Below, piece after piece: positions 53,675 to 62,343 of a stretch of 64,000 bases of DNA (position 1 is its first letter; each line of letters starts with the position of its first letter). The DNA is taken from the NCBI GenBank assembly GCA_937924775.1, contig CALDUT010000018.1:1-64000 (forward strand), written 5' to 3'. The notes under the pieces were generated by a model. It was given only the letters and a program-made list of their open reading frames with translations. It was not told the origin of the DNA and ran no database searches. Made by a program: the position numbers and the translations under genes. This DNA comes from an uncultured Gemmata sp. GTDB lineage: Bacteria; Planctomycetota; Planctomycetia; Gemmatales; Gemmataceae.

Positions 53675-55408
53675 CTACGGCTCAGAGGGTGGCGAGGCCT
53701 CTGAGGGCGGTAGCGTGGCGTGCAGACCGGTGATATCGGGAGCAAAGGCGTTTTTCATCGGCAGGCGGATGATGAACTTGCTGCCCTTCTCCGGAATGCT
53801 TTGCACGAGAATGTCGCCCCCGTGTTCGCGAACAATCTTGCGGCTGACCGGCAGTCCCAAGCCAGTGCCGCGGCTGCCTTTGGTACTGACAAACGGCTTG
53901 AAAATATCGTCGATTTTTTCGGCCGCGATGCCGGGGCCATTGTCGAGAACGATGATCTTCACCCAGGCCCCATCGGGTTCTACGAGGGTTTGGACCGCGA
54001 GTTGGGCGTGCGGCTGGCCTTCGAGGGCATCGAGCGCGTTGGTCACCAGATTCAGGACCGCCCGATGAATCCCTTCAGGGTCGCACGGAACCGCGGCCAC
54101 TCCGGTTCCGGGGTGCCATTCCACGGCGATGTTTTGCTCCACGGCCCGCCCGCGGACCATCTCCAGAACATCTTCGCACAGCTTGTTGAGGTCGGTCGGT
54201 TCCAGAGCCGGTTCCCGTTCCTTCGAGTAACTGAGCATATCGAGAATCAGTTCGTCGATGCGGGCTTGATTGCGCTCGACCAGCTTCCAACCTTTCAGCA
54301 GCAGTTCGTGGTCGTTCTCTTTGAGGCCGCTGCGAACCATGTCGGACCCGAAGCGAACCGCTTGCATGATGTTCTTAATATGGTGCGAGAGTGCCGCGAT
54401 CGTCTGGCCGACCGCGGCCAGGCGTTCAGCGTTGACCAAAGCCTGGTGGTAGCGGCTTTCTTCGACCGCGATGGCCGCCTGGTGGGCGATGGCACTGGCC
54501 AGGTGCAGATGATCCTCGGTGAACTTGCCGCTCTCCAGCCCGCGGCTGACCACTTGCTTGAGGGTCGATTGCGTATCCAGAAACAACACGCCGACCACTT
54601 CCCGGCGGCCTTTCATCGGTACACAGATCACTTCGCGGATATTGTGCCGGTACAGGCTATCGACCTGGCGAAAACGGTTATCCGAATGAACATCCGACAA
54701 CAGCACCCCTTGCTTTTCGTGCAATACATACTCCACCACGGTGCGGCTGACAGCCAATTCCTCGTGGCGGTTGATACCGTCGCGGTAACGCACAGCTTTG
54801 GGGCTCAGTTTGCCGTCGTCGTTGCGGAGCATGAAGCAGCCGTGATCCGCTTCAATTGACTTGAAGACCAGGTCCATCACGGTGTTCAATAATTGGTCAA
54901 CATCAAGAATGTGGCTGACGGCTTCAGCGGTTTCATAGAGGGCGGCGAGGCTGGCCAGGCGGGTGCGGAGCCAATCGGTGGCCGCGGCGGGGCGAGCCAG
55001 AATCTGGCTGCCGGCATCGGCGGCCACCGTGCGAACAATCGCCGAGGCGAGGTCTTGCTCGGGCCGGGTGTGCAGCCGGACCCGTTCGGTCAGATCATTG
55101 GTGGCCTCGGCGGATTCGTGCCGACCCCATGTGAACATCAGCACCGTTTGGCCGATGCTGATGTTATCGCCGCTACGAATCGGGGCCGATTGCACCGGGC
55201 GGCCGTTGAGCAAAGTCCCGTTGCCGCTGCCCAAATCGTGCAACTCGTAGCCGGTAGGGGTGGCCCGCAGTTCCAGATGCCGCCGCGATACTTGCGTGTC
55301 GTGCAGGGAAACCGCGTTGCTCGAATGCCGACCAATCGTAATCACCGGGCCGTTGATGTCGAACTGCTTCCCTTCATCGACACCGCGAATAACAATCAAC
55401 CGGGGCAC
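53675..55408 (-). CDS. FHA-GAF sensor histidine kinase
   Basis: 577 residues. An FHA domain (1-95) with ITIGRHSSN and SRRHLEL can bind phosphothreonine (Arg27, Ser41, Arg42). A GAF domain (about 155-320) follows, then a HisKA region whose phospho-acceptor is His342 in LSHHIKN, where the usual acidic next residue is His343. The ATPase domain (about 435-560) has LVTNALDAL, LDNGPGI and GTGLGLPVSRKI. No membrane segment is seen, so it is cytoplasmic. No response regulator gene is in the window, making it an orphan kinase. FHA fusion suggests cross-talk with Ser/Thr kinases, which planctomycetes have in large number. Confidence 0.92.
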   Translation of the reverse strand: MPRLIVIRGVDEGKQFDINGPVITIGRHSSNAVSLHDTQVSRRHLELRATPTGYELHDLGSGNGTLLNGRPVQSAPIRSGDNISIGQTVLMFTWGRHESAEATNDLTERVRLHTRPEQDLASAIVRTVAADAGSQILARPAAATDWLRTRLASLAALYETAEAVSHILDVDQLLNTVMDLVFKSIEADHGCFMLRNDDGKLSPKAVRYRDGINRHEELAVSRTVVEYVLHEKQGVLLSDVHSDNRFRQVDSLYRHNIREVICVPMKGRREVVGVLFLDTQSTLKQVVSRGLESGKFTEDHLHLASAIAHQAAIAVEESRYHQALVNAERLAAVGQTIAALSHHIKNIMQAVRFGSDMVRSGLKENDHELLLKGWKLVERNQARIDELILDMLSYSKEREPALEPTDLNKLCEDVLEMVRGRAVEQNIAVEWHPGTGVAAVPCDPEGIHRAVLNLVTNALDALEGQPHAQLAVQTLVEPDGAWVKIIVLDNGPGIAAEKIDDIFKPFVSTKGSRGTGLGLPVSRKIVREHGGDILVQSIPEKGSKFIIRLPMKNAFAPDITGLHATLPPSEASPPSEP

Positions 55409-55752
55409 GTCCTTCTCCTGAGGTCAGTCGTCTCTACCTTACCACGCCAGGCCGCGAAGAACAATCGTCGCGGTGATGACCAGGGCCCCCGCCCGGGGCT
55501 GAATGGACCGCGGACGGAAGCGGTGGAATGCCCGCGAAACCGTGGGTGTCTGGGGAACGAGAATGGCCTGCCGAGGAGCCGGCGTTGGCGGTGACACCAT
55601 CGACCCAGAAACGCCGTGGTGTCTCCGAAAGCGGCTTGGAAGCGTTTCCCAGAATAACAGACGATGGCTTCCCGCCAGTCGGGTGGGCAGCTACACTGCG
55701 GGGGAAAAACGGCCACGTCCATCGGCCGGTTATCCGGAGAGGAGAAATTCTG
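55409..55752. other. Intergenic region between divergent genes
   Basis: 344 bases between the histidine kinase and the dioxygenase. Divergent promoters are expected. An in-frame extension of the dioxygenase frame back to 55528 lacks family features; the Tat signal fixes the start at 55753. No repeat or RNA recognised. Confidence 0.4.
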
Positions 55753-56427
55753 ATGAAAGGCCCTGGCCATCCGCAGGATCGTCGCTTGTTTTTGACGTCC
55801 ACCGCCTTCGCTCTGACATCCCCCTTCTGGACGGTGCGGGGGGCCTATGCTGAAGAACTGACGCGCACCCCGGCGCAAACGGAAGGCCCGTTCTATCCCA
55901 ACAAACTCCCCCTCGATACCGACAACGATCTGTTGATCATCAACGACACCATCACCCCCGCGGTCGGGGAGATCACGCACCTGACAGGAAAAGTCCTCGA
56001 TGCTAAAGGCCAGCCCTTCAACAACGCCGTGGTGGAAATCTGGCAATGCGATGCCAACGGTGTGTACCTGCACACCAACGATAGCGGCCCCAAAAAAGAC
56101 AAGCAAGATAAGAATTTCCAGGGGTTTGGCCGCTTCATCACCGGCCGCAGTGGGGAATATTATTTCCGTACCATCAAGCCGGTGCCGTATCCGGGGCGCA
56201 CACCGCACATTCACTTCAAAATCAAGCAGGGACGCAAGGCATTGCTCACCACGCAGTTGTACATCAAGGGCCACCCGGGCAATGAGAAGGACGGGATTTG
56301 GCGTAGCCTTCGCGACGAGAAGCAGCGGAACGCGGTAACGGTGGACTTCACCCCTGTGAAGAACTCCAAGGTGGGCGAATGGACTGCCCATTTCGTGATC
56401 GTTCTGGGCTTGACTCCCGCAGAGTAA
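55753..56427 (+). CDS. Tat-exported intradiol ring-cleavage dioxygenase
   Basis: 224 residues. The start MKGPGHPQDRRLFLTSTAFAL contains the twin-arginine pattern DRRLFL, so folded export is likely. The catalytic domain resembles protocatechuate 3,4-dioxygenase and the related exported proteins: all four Fe(III) ligands are present, Tyr105 (NGVYLH), Tyr146 (PYPGR), His152 and His154 (PHIHFK). It opens catechol-type rings between the hydroxyls. Being single-chain and exported, it is distinct from the heteromeric pathway enzyme; no other aromatic catabolism gene is nearby. GGAGAGGAG precedes the ATG. Confidence 0.88.
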   Translation: MKGPGHPQDRRLFLTSTAFALTSPFWTVRGAYAEELTRTPAQTEGPFYPNKLPLDTDNDLLIINDTITPAVGEITHLTGKVLDAKGQPFNNAVVEIWQCDANGVYLHTNDSGPKKDKQDKNFQGFGRFITGRSGEYYFRTIKPVPYPGRTPHIHFKIKQGRKALLTTQLYIKGHPGNEKDGIWRSLRDEKQRNAVTVDFTPVKNSKVGEWTAHFVIVLGLTPAE

Positions 56428-56472
56428 GTCGGTGCCGGCCTGAACTTGGGGGGACACTATCCCGGGCCGCCA

Positions 56473-56498
56473 GCCCAGCCGCGGAAAGGCCGCTGGGC
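56473..56498. terminator. Weak hairpin between convergent genes
   Basis: GCCCAGC and GCTGGGC form a seven-base stem with a twelve-base loop between the dioxygenase and the convergent gene at 56561. No T-tract follows on either strand. Confidence 0.3.
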
Positions 56499-56560
56499 GG
56501 AAACGGGTCGGGGGGGGCACACTCATGGTGAGCCCACCGGCGCGGACCTGGGCGCAGGTG

Positions 56561-57436
56561 TTACTTGATTTTTGTGGTGGCGTTGCCGCGGATCGGGCCG
56601 GCGAGCGTCATTTCCACGTCGATATCGTCCATTTTGACCGTCCCGGACATTTTGATCTTGCCGGTGAACTCTTCTTTGACGGAAACCCCGGTTTTCAGGG
56701 ATTTCCAGGTGGTGATTTTCATCTCCATTGCCACATCGACCGTGGGTTCGCCGTCTTCTTTCATTTTGGCGGTCAGTTGGGCGTCGGATTCGATGACCGC
56801 GACTTTCTCACCGTGGAGGTCTTCCACTTTAATGAACTTTTGTTTCACTTTGCCCTTGACATCGGTGAAGGAATTTCCTAATAATTTGTTCAGTGCGGCG
56901 GCATCCACGGTCCAGGTGTGACCGACGGGGACTTTTTCCGCCGGGTACAGATCGTCGTCATTTTCGATACCCAAGCGGTTATCGAGTTCTTTTTTCTGTT
57001 TGTCGTTGGGTTTGGTATCGAGGAGGGTATGTTTCCATTTGTTGTTCTTGCCGTCGCGTTCGCTGATAATAGTTTCTTTTTCGAGGGCCGTGGGTTCGGT
57101 TTGCTCTAACTTTTGTCCCATGAAGTTTGCGGTGACTTCGGCCCGTTCGGTGATGACTTTGGTTTTGCATTTGGTCACATTGCGGCCTTCGACCGCCAAC
57201 ACGGTGGCTTCTTCTTCACTGGTGACCACCAGATCGAGCTTCATGGCGATGCTTTGCCCCATGATTTTCATGGTGGTGTCGGCATCTTCGATTTTGAGAA
57301 CCGACTTACTGACGAAGACTTGTTTTTCTTGGGGCGCCGGGCCGCGCAGATCGTAGACTTCGTCGGCGGCGTGGCTGAACGTGGGCGTGGTGCCGGTGGC
57401 CACCAGCGCGACGAGGACCAGGGTGAATGTCCGCAT
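56561..57436 (-). CDS. Secreted protein of unknown function
   Basis: 291 residues from the ATG at 57436. A signal peptide (MRTFTLVLVALVATGTTPTF, cleaved near SHAAD) is followed by a Lys/Asp/Glu/Thr-rich, mostly beta protein: VSKSVLKIEDADTTMKIMGQ, SEEEATVLAVEGRNVTKCK, VPVGHTWTVDAAALNKLLG, KMSGTVKMDDIDVEMTLAGP. The general look resembles secreted DUF6263-like proteins that repeat a lipocalin-like strand pattern, but I cannot place it with certainty. It is upstream-adjacent to the Nudix gene at 57505 on the same strand. Confidence 0.65.
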   Translation of the reverse strand: MRTFTLVLVALVATGTTPTFSHAADEVYDLRGPAPQEKQVFVSKSVLKIEDADTTMKIMGQSIAMKLDLVVTSEEEATVLAVEGRNVTKCKTKVITERAEVTANFMGQKLEQTEPTALEKETIISERDGKNNKWKHTLLDTKPNDKQKKELDNRLGIENDDDLYPAEKVPVGHTWTVDAAALNKLLGNSFTDVKGKVKQKFIKVEDLHGEKVAVIESDAQLTAKMKEDGEPTVDVAMEMKITTWKSLKTGVSVKEEFTGKIKMSGTVKMDDIDVEMTLAGPIRGNATTKIK

Positions 57437-57504
57437 GAGTTTGCTCCTGTGGTGGTGAGTCGTTGCCCCCCTCATCATCGAGTTTCGTTGCGGCGAGGGC
57501 AAGA

Positions 57505-58038
57505 TTAACTCGGGGATTGTAATAACCGCAGAATTTCCGCGTGCGAAACCTGCATCGACGGGAACGCCAGTTCCGCCGGGTCAATTTCCGCCGGGAACTT
57601 CCAGACAATACCCGCGACACCATCCAGCGGTTTCGCACCATCCGCGGCCACGGCTTGGGCCAGGAAGATCAGATCGACCACCGGATAGGTCACATCGCGG
57701 TATACATACTGATTCGGGTACGACAGGACAAACGCCAGCCGGTCGATGTCCAGCCCGACTTCCTCACGGATTTCGCGACGCAGGCCGTTTTCGGCACTCT
57801 CGCCGATGTCGATGAAACCGCCGGGGATGGCGAATTTCCCCGCGGCCGGCTCCTGCGCCCGGCGGATAAGCAGGACGCGGCCATCGGCGGCCACCACCCA
57901 CGCCGCAGCGGCCACCGTGGGGTTGAAGTAGTAGGTGAGGTCGCACGCGAAACAGCGCAGCGGAATGTGCCCCCTGTTCGACTCCTGGCGGGGTTCACCA
58001 CATCGCGGACAGTAGCGAAAAAGTTCCGCCGGAGACAT
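57505..58038 (-). CDS. Nudix hydrolase with N-terminal zinc ribbon
   Basis: 177 residues from the ATG at 58038. A zinc ribbon (Cys10, Cys13, Cys29, Cys32: YCPRCG...RCFACD) is followed by the Nudix domain with a complete Nudix box at 74-96 (G-x5-E-x7-R-E-x2-E-E-x-G). This layout resembles NudC-type and related NAD/ADP-ribose pyrophosphatases, though the NudC SQPWPFPxS motif is missing. Substrate not predictable, and a role in nucleotide clean-up is likely. Same strand as the neighbours but with its own start context. Confidence 0.87.
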   Translation of the reverse strand: MSPAELFRYCPRCGEPRQESNRGHIPLRCFACDLTYYFNPTVAAAAWVVAADGRVLLIRRAQEPAAGKFAIPGGFIDIGESAENGLRREIREEVGLDIDRLAFVLSYPNQYVYRDVTYPVVDLIFLAQAVAADGAKPLDGVAGIVWKFPAEIDPAELAFPSMQVSHAEILRLLQSPS

Positions 58039-58222
58039 GACCCTGGCACCCCCCCTCGCCAATAGCGGAGGTTTCCAAAAAAGCGACGGCCGCCACCGCG
58101 GTGGCGTGCCTGGTCGGTATGCCCACAAGCGGACTACCACGGACCGGATGGCCCCACCGGATTCGTCGCCCTATTTCCTGAATTTAGCTGCTTTTCGGGT
58201 GGGATCCTTCCACACCAAACTT

Positions 58223-58243
58223 GCCCCAACGGCTGGTTGGGGC
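58223..58243 (-). terminator. Hairpin downstream of the secreted paralogue at 58270
   Basis: GCCCCAAC and GTTGGGGC pair perfectly (eight bases, five-base loop) 27 bases beyond the stop of the minus-strand gene. Only AAGTTT follows in the transcript, so it is a probable but imperfect terminator. Confidence 0.45.
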
Positions 58244-58269
58244 GAGACATTAGCGACCGATCCGAGAAC

Positions 58270-59148
58270 TCACTTTTTCTTCACCATTTTGGTGATTTGG
58301 TAGTTCTGGCCGACGCCGGCCAGCCAGTTGGTGAAGGCTTCCTTGGTCTTCTCGATGAAATCTTCCCCGGGTTTGACCATCGGGTACTTCCAGCCGTCTT
58401 TTTCGTTGAGCCCCAACAGGCTGAAGGCCATGAAGGCATTGGGCGCGTTGGGGTCGTTGGAATCGGGTTTCCAGTTGCCTTCGGCGACGGCCCGCAGCAG
58501 CAGTTGGTTTTCTTCCGCGGGGATTTTCACAGTCTCAATTTCTTGGGCCCCTTCGGGATAGGTGCGGTATTTGGTGATCAGCACGGTCGCGGCGAAGAGG
58601 CGATCGTCGGCTGTGTTGCTCTTGAGGGCTTTCATCGGGTCGGCCAGTGCGGCTGCCGCTTTTTTGGCCAATTCCAGTTCTTTGTCGTAGTTTTCCGCCT
58701 TAACTTCGGCGGGGGCCATCATCGGGTTGATGGTGTAGAACTGGCCGCTGTGATGCTTGGTGAGGTAGAACAGCCCCTCGACCCCCACGGCGATGTTGAC
58801 CGGTGGCAGGCCACCGCGCCCCGGCCGCCCCGGCGGAACCGCGGGATCCGCAGGCGGTGTCGGCGGCGGGGGAATGAAGCCGATTTTGATGTGCGTCAGA
58901 TTGTTGGCCCCCAGGATGGGCTCGTCCACCTTGAGCACCGCCACTTTGTATTCGACTTGGTTGGGGGCGCCGGGGTATTGCGACGCATTGACGGTGTCCT
59001 TCTCGATAGCGGTGATCTTGCCGACAACCACCGCATCGGCCCGGACCAGCTTTTGCACCGGGTTGAACGCCGGCATTACCCGCTTGGCTTCGGCCGGCGT
59101 TACCAGTACGGCGGCCGCCATTGCGGCAAGCATCCACGAACGAAACAT
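58270..59148 (-). CDS. Secreted protein, paralogue A
   Basis: 292 residues with a signal peptide (MFRSWMLAAMAAAVLVTP, cleaved near AEAK). The first mature segment contains ADAVVVGKITAIEKDTV and YKVAVLKVDEPILGANN, typical of an OB-like strand module; then comes a Pro-rich patch (FIPPPPTPPADPAVPPG) and a helical C-terminal part with DPMKALKS, AATVLITKYRTYP and FTNWLAGVGQNYQITKMVKKK. It closely parallels the next gene (59271): FIPPP, LADPMKAL, KYR.YP, EKDGW and TNWLAG..NY.I.K occur in both. Tandem duplication is therefore clear. Function unknown. Confidence 0.75.
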   Translation of the reverse strand: MFRSWMLAAMAAAVLVTPAEAKRVMPAFNPVQKLVRADAVVVGKITAIEKDTVNASQYPGAPNQVEYKVAVLKVDEPILGANNLTHIKIGFIPPPPTPPADPAVPPGRPGRGGLPPVNIAVGVEGLFYLTKHHSGQFYTINPMMAPAEVKAENYDKELELAKKAAAALADPMKALKSNTADDRLFAATVLITKYRTYPEGAQEIETVKIPAEENQLLLRAVAEGNWKPDSNDPNAPNAFMAFSLLGLNEKDGWKYPMVKPGEDFIEKTKEAFTNWLAGVGQNYQITKMVKKK

Positions 59149-59270
59149 CAGTTCATTCCTCCTTTTTGTAAAGAATCGGAGTAGAATTCAGAATCGGCGA
59201 TCTGCTTTGGGGCCAACGTTGCGGCGGGCAGTCGCCGTGGGAAACTCCTGACACGATCGGTGAACACGTT

Positions 59271-60176
59271 CTAGGGGTTGGCCGTTTTGGCGACGAACTT
59301 CTTGATCCGGTAGTTTTTCCCAGCTCCGGCGAGCCAGTTGGTGTAAGCGTCTTTCATGATCGCGTTGAAATCCGGGGCCGGTTGTCCGGGCACAACGGCA
59401 ATCATCGGCTGAATCCAACCGTCTTTTTCCGTCAGCCCCAGTTGGTAAAAGGCCTGCATGGGGCTGAGTTGGCCGAAGCGTTCATTTTTCCACTCGGCCT
59501 CGGCCAGTGCTTTGAGAATCCGTTGGCTTTCTTCGGCGTCGATAGCCACTTGATCGACTTCGCCACCCCAAAGCGGATAAGCCCGGTATTTCATCACCAG
59601 AATCGCGGCGGCCTGCCCGCGCACGTCGGCCTTGTCGCTGGTGAGGGCTTTCATCGGGTCGGCCAATACCGCCGTGACGGTCTTCACGTCCTCCAACTGT
59701 TTTTTCCCCTTGTCAGTGGTGATGTCGATGGGGTTGTACATAGGGGGAATGATATGGAAATCCGCGTGGGGGTGCTTGGCGAGGAAAAAGAGCATTTCTT
59801 GCCCTTCTTTCAATTCGGGCAGGCCGAAGCCGGGCCGACCGATTGGTGGCCGGGGCCGTACCGGTTGGTTCGGGTCCACTTTCGGTGGTGGAATGAACCC
59901 GATGCGGATTTCCGGCACGGGCTTGGCTCCGGCGAGCACAGTTTGGACCTTCACCACCGCGATTTTGTACTTCTGTTGATCTTTGGCTCCCAGACCCGGC
60001 GACGGGGCTGCGACCAGTTTCTCCTCAAGTTTCGTCACTTGACCGGTGAGAACCACCGGGGCTTGAACCGCCATCTGGCCTGGCGTGGGCAGCGCCACCA
60101 CCAACGCCTGCGCCGAAGGGGTTGCCGCCAGCAGGGCTGCCAACGTCAGCACTCCAACGCCCCCCAACCATCGCAT
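59271..60176 (-). CDS. Secreted protein, paralogue B
   Basis: 301 residues from the ATG at 60176 (GGAG eight bases before it; a TTG at 60191 is the alternative). The signal peptide is MRWLGGVGVLTLAALLAATP. The mature protein shows the same order of motifs as paralogue A: VVLTGQVTKLEEKLV, YKIAVVKVQTVLAG, FIPPP, a Pro/Arg patch, DPMKALTSDKADVRGQAAAILVMKYRAYP, LGLTEKDGW and YTNWLAGAGKNYRIKKF. The C-terminal TNWLAG.G.NYRI motif is the most conserved and may be the functional surface. Same strand, 122 bases upstream of paralogue A. Confidence 0.75.
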   Translation of the reverse strand: MRWLGGVGVLTLAALLAATPSAQALVVALPTPGQMAVQAPVVLTGQVTKLEEKLVAAPSPGLGAKDQQKYKIAVVKVQTVLAGAKPVPEIRIGFIPPPKVDPNQPVRPRPPIGRPGFGLPELKEGQEMLFFLAKHPHADFHIIPPMYNPIDITTDKGKKQLEDVKTVTAVLADPMKALTSDKADVRGQAAAILVMKYRAYPLWGGEVDQVAIDAEESQRILKALAEAEWKNERFGQLSPMQAFYQLGLTEKDGWIQPMIAVVPGQPAPDFNAIMKDAYTNWLAGAGKNYRIKKFVAKTANP

Positions 60177-60332
60177 GGTGAAACTCCGCAACAGGGTGAA
60201 GCAAACCCACCGGCCACAGCCGGCTTAGCCGCCGCCGGTGGCGTAACAAACGCCATGGGACTTACTTAAGACGAAAGAAAGGGGGACAAAGTTGGCCGGG
60301 GGCGAATTTTCTTACCTCGTTTAACCGCAACC

Positions 60333-60427
60333 CCAGTGCTTGGACGGGAAAAAGGCTCAGAAGCCGTGGATTCTTTCACTATGACGCCAGTGCTTGGACG
60401 GGAAAAAGGCTCGGAAGCTATTGATTC
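60333..60427 (+). repeat. Direct repeat pair, 41-bp units with 54-bp period
   Basis: Two 41-base units (60333-60373 and 60387-60427) share 37 positions, beginning with CCAGTGCTTGGACGGGAAAA, separated by 13 bases. The period is divisible by three, so the plus strand reads a repeated peptide (VLGREKGSEA twice) inside a 64-residue open frame. Each unit read on the minus strand has a tiny hairpin followed by five T residues. Coding or regulatory status is undecided. Confidence 0.7.
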
Positions 60428-60488
60428 CGCGTTTCCAAGCCTTTACGCTAAAACACAGATCGTATCCTGTGCGGGTCGATCTCCCCGT

Positions 60489-60528
60489 CGTCCGGCCGTG
60501 TCCCCGCGCGGCCGGACGAAGCTTTTTT
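60489..60528 (+). terminator. Intrinsic terminator without an obvious gene
   Basis: CGTCCGGCCG and CGGCCGGACG form a perfect ten-base stem with a ten-base loop, followed by AAGC and six T residues. The T-tract is on the plus strand, but no plus-strand gene lies within the preceding 3.7 kb. On the minus strand it lies about 65 bases beyond the prolyl isomerase stop but lacks a T-tract. Confidence 0.65.
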
Positions 60529-60592
60529 GATGCGGGTGTCCAGCATTCGGTCCAGCATTCGGCTGTTGGCATTCGTGCCGAGGTTTCCGTTC

Positions 60593-61522
60593 TCAAGGAA
60601 CCGTGATTTGAATGCGGGCTTCTTTCCGCAGCTGGGTGAGCAGTTCAGCCCGGAAATCGTCGGTGTAGGTGTCCAGGACGTCAGTGGCTGACTTTTCGTA
60701 AGTACTTGGTATACCGGGCTTTCTGTCAACGACTTGCAGCAAATGATAACCAAAGTCGGTTTCCACAATCTCGCTGAGTGCGTTGACCGGAAGGGCAAAG
60801 GCAGCACGGGCGAAGTTGTCATCGACCAGGCCGCCTTTACGCAGGATGTAGCCGATGTCCCCCCCCGCGGCAGCGCTGGGGCAGTGCGAAAACTTTTTCG
60901 CCGCGGTAGCAAAATCGAGCTTGCCGGCAGCAATCTCAGCCCGCAGAGCTTCGAGTTTGGCTCGGGCCGCGGCCCGTTCCGCCGAACTGGTCTTTTTCCC
61001 CGCCCGAATGACGATGTGCCGCACCTTCACTTCCACCCGGTCGAAGTGGTCCTTGTTCGCCTGGTAGTAGGCTTTCAGTTGCTCTTCGGTCACAAGACTC
61101 TTGACATAGCCGCTCAGTTGCATCGCGGTGGTCCAGGCTTCGCGGACTTGGGCCTCGGTTTGCCCGGTTTGCTTGTAGAACTCCTCCAGGGAACTGCCTT
61201 CGGCTTTCAGCTTCTGCCCGAAGGCACGCAGTTGCGCGTCGATCTCGGCGGGATCGACCTGCGGCCCATTTTTCCGGAGAAATTGCCGCAGTAGCAAATC
61301 ATCGACCATATCGGCCAGCACTTCGATCCGCATTTGCCGCTGTTGCGACGCGGTGAGAGGAGTCAGCGGCAGGGTGTGCTTCAACAGAGCATCCACTTCC
61401 GCCAGTGTGATCGTTTCCCCATTAACGGTCGCCGCCACAACCGACGTTTCCGGCGGCGTTTGCGCGCTGGCCCAGGTGGCAATAGCCAACCCCCCCAGCG
61501 CCAGCCCGATGGATCGCTTCAT
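60593..61522 (-). CDS. Periplasmic parvulin-type peptidyl-prolyl isomerase (SurA/PrsA-like)
   Basis: 309 residues with a signal peptide (MKRSIGLALGGLAIATWASA). An N-terminal helical chaperone part (about 25-165) with NGETITLAEVDALLK and VLADMVDDLLLRQFLRK is followed by one parvulin domain (about 170-270: VKVRHIVIRAG, FATAAKKFSHCPSAAAGGDIGYI, GYHLLQVVDR). It assists folding of exported proteins by proline isomerisation. The single parvulin domain makes it PrsA/PpiC-like rather than a two-domain SurA. Divergent from queE. Confidence 0.9.
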   Translation of the reverse strand: MKRSIGLALGGLAIATWASAQTPPETSVVAATVNGETITLAEVDALLKHTLPLTPLTASQQRQMRIEVLADMVDDLLLRQFLRKNGPQVDPAEIDAQLRAFGQKLKAEGSSLEEFYKQTGQTEAQVREAWTTAMQLSGYVKSLVTEEQLKAYYQANKDHFDRVEVKVRHIVIRAGKKTSSAERAAARAKLEALRAEIAAGKLDFATAAKKFSHCPSAAAGGDIGYILRKGGLVDDNFARAAFALPVNALSEIVETDFGYHLLQVVDRKPGIPSTYEKSATDVLDTYTDDFRAELLTQLRKEARIQITVP

Positions 61523-61605
61523 GGCCCATACCTCCTTGCTGAAGTGTTATCGGCCAAGGGGGCCACCCCGTTCGCAGAGAATTTCCGAGCTGCTAAGATG
61601 GGAGA

Positions 61606-62343
61606 ATGAGAGAATTTTCGCGATCATCGCCCCGGCCGCTGCGAGATGTGCCGCCAGAAGCGCGGCACCGGGTGGTCCTGTTGAATGACGTGCCCGCCGG
61701 CGAGCTTCTCATTCATGAGATTTATCAAAGCATTCAGGGAGAATCGACGTTCGCCGGGCGGCCATGCGTGTTTGTCCGAACCGCGGTCTGCGACAGCCGC
61801 TGCCGCTGGTGCGATACCCCCCACGCCTTCAACCAAGGTACGCGGATGTCCCGAGCCGCAGTCCGCGAGAAAACCCTCCACTTCGGCTGCCCGTTGGTGG
61901 AAGTCACCGGCGGCGAACCCTTGTTGCAGCCCGAGGTTCTCCCGCTCCTGAGCGAACTGTGCGACGCGGGGCGAACCGTACTCTTGGAAACCAGCGGCGC
62001 TCACGATGTGGCGCCTGTGGATCCGCGCGTTCATATCATCATGGACCTGAAATGCCCCGATAGCGGCGAAAGCCATCGCAACCGCTGGGCCAATCTGGAG
62101 GTGCTGAAACCGACCGACGAAATCAAATTCGTGATCGCCTCCCGAGCGGATTGGGAATGGACCGAACAGACCATCCGCCACTACCAGCTCGACACGCGGT
62201 TCACCTGTTTGGTCAGTTGTGTTTTTGGGGCGGTTCAACCTGTGGAGTTGGCCCGTTGGCTACTCGCTTCCCCGTTGCATCGGGTCCGGATGCAGTTGCA
62301 GATGCACAAATACATCTGGGACCCCAGCGCCCGCGGCGTTTAA
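61606..62343 (+). CDS. queE: 7-carboxy-7-deazaguanine synthase
   Basis: 245 residues. Radical-SAM enzyme that contracts the ring of carboxy-tetrahydropterin on the way to queuosine. Seen: EIYQSIQGESTFAGRPCVFVR, the cluster motif C62-x3-C66-x2-C69 (CDSRCRWC), VTGGEPLLQ, LLETSGAH, MDLKCPDSGE and a C-terminal LQMHKYIW. An N-terminal extension of about 30 residues precedes the family start; the first ATG is used since no better start with a ribosome site exists. No other queuosine gene is in the window. Confidence 0.9.
   Translation: MREFSRSSPRPLRDVPPEARHRVVLLNDVPAGELLIHEIYQSIQGESTFAGRPCVFVRTAVCDSRCRWCDTPHAFNQGTRMSRAAVREKTLHFGCPLVEVTGGEPLLQPEVLPLLSELCDAGRTVLLETSGAHDVAPVDPRVHIIMDLKCPDSGESHRNRWANLEVLKPTDEIKFVIASRADWEWTEQTIRHYQLDTRFTCLVSCVFGAVQPVELARWLLASPLHRVRMQLQMHKYIWDPSARGV

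Larger units (their letters stand above)
60177..60592. other. Intergenic region with a 54-bp-period repeat and an orphan terminator
   Basis: 416 bases between the paralogue B start and the prolyl isomerase stop. The direct repeat lies at 60333-60427 and an intrinsic terminator for the plus strand at 60489-60528; no plus-strand gene precedes it. A 12-base tandem (TCCAGCATTCGG twice) lies at 60539-60562. Confidence 0.5.

Noticed and set aside
60333-60427. CRISPR-like repeat
   Set aside because: Only two units, spacer of 13 bases and no cas genes in the window.
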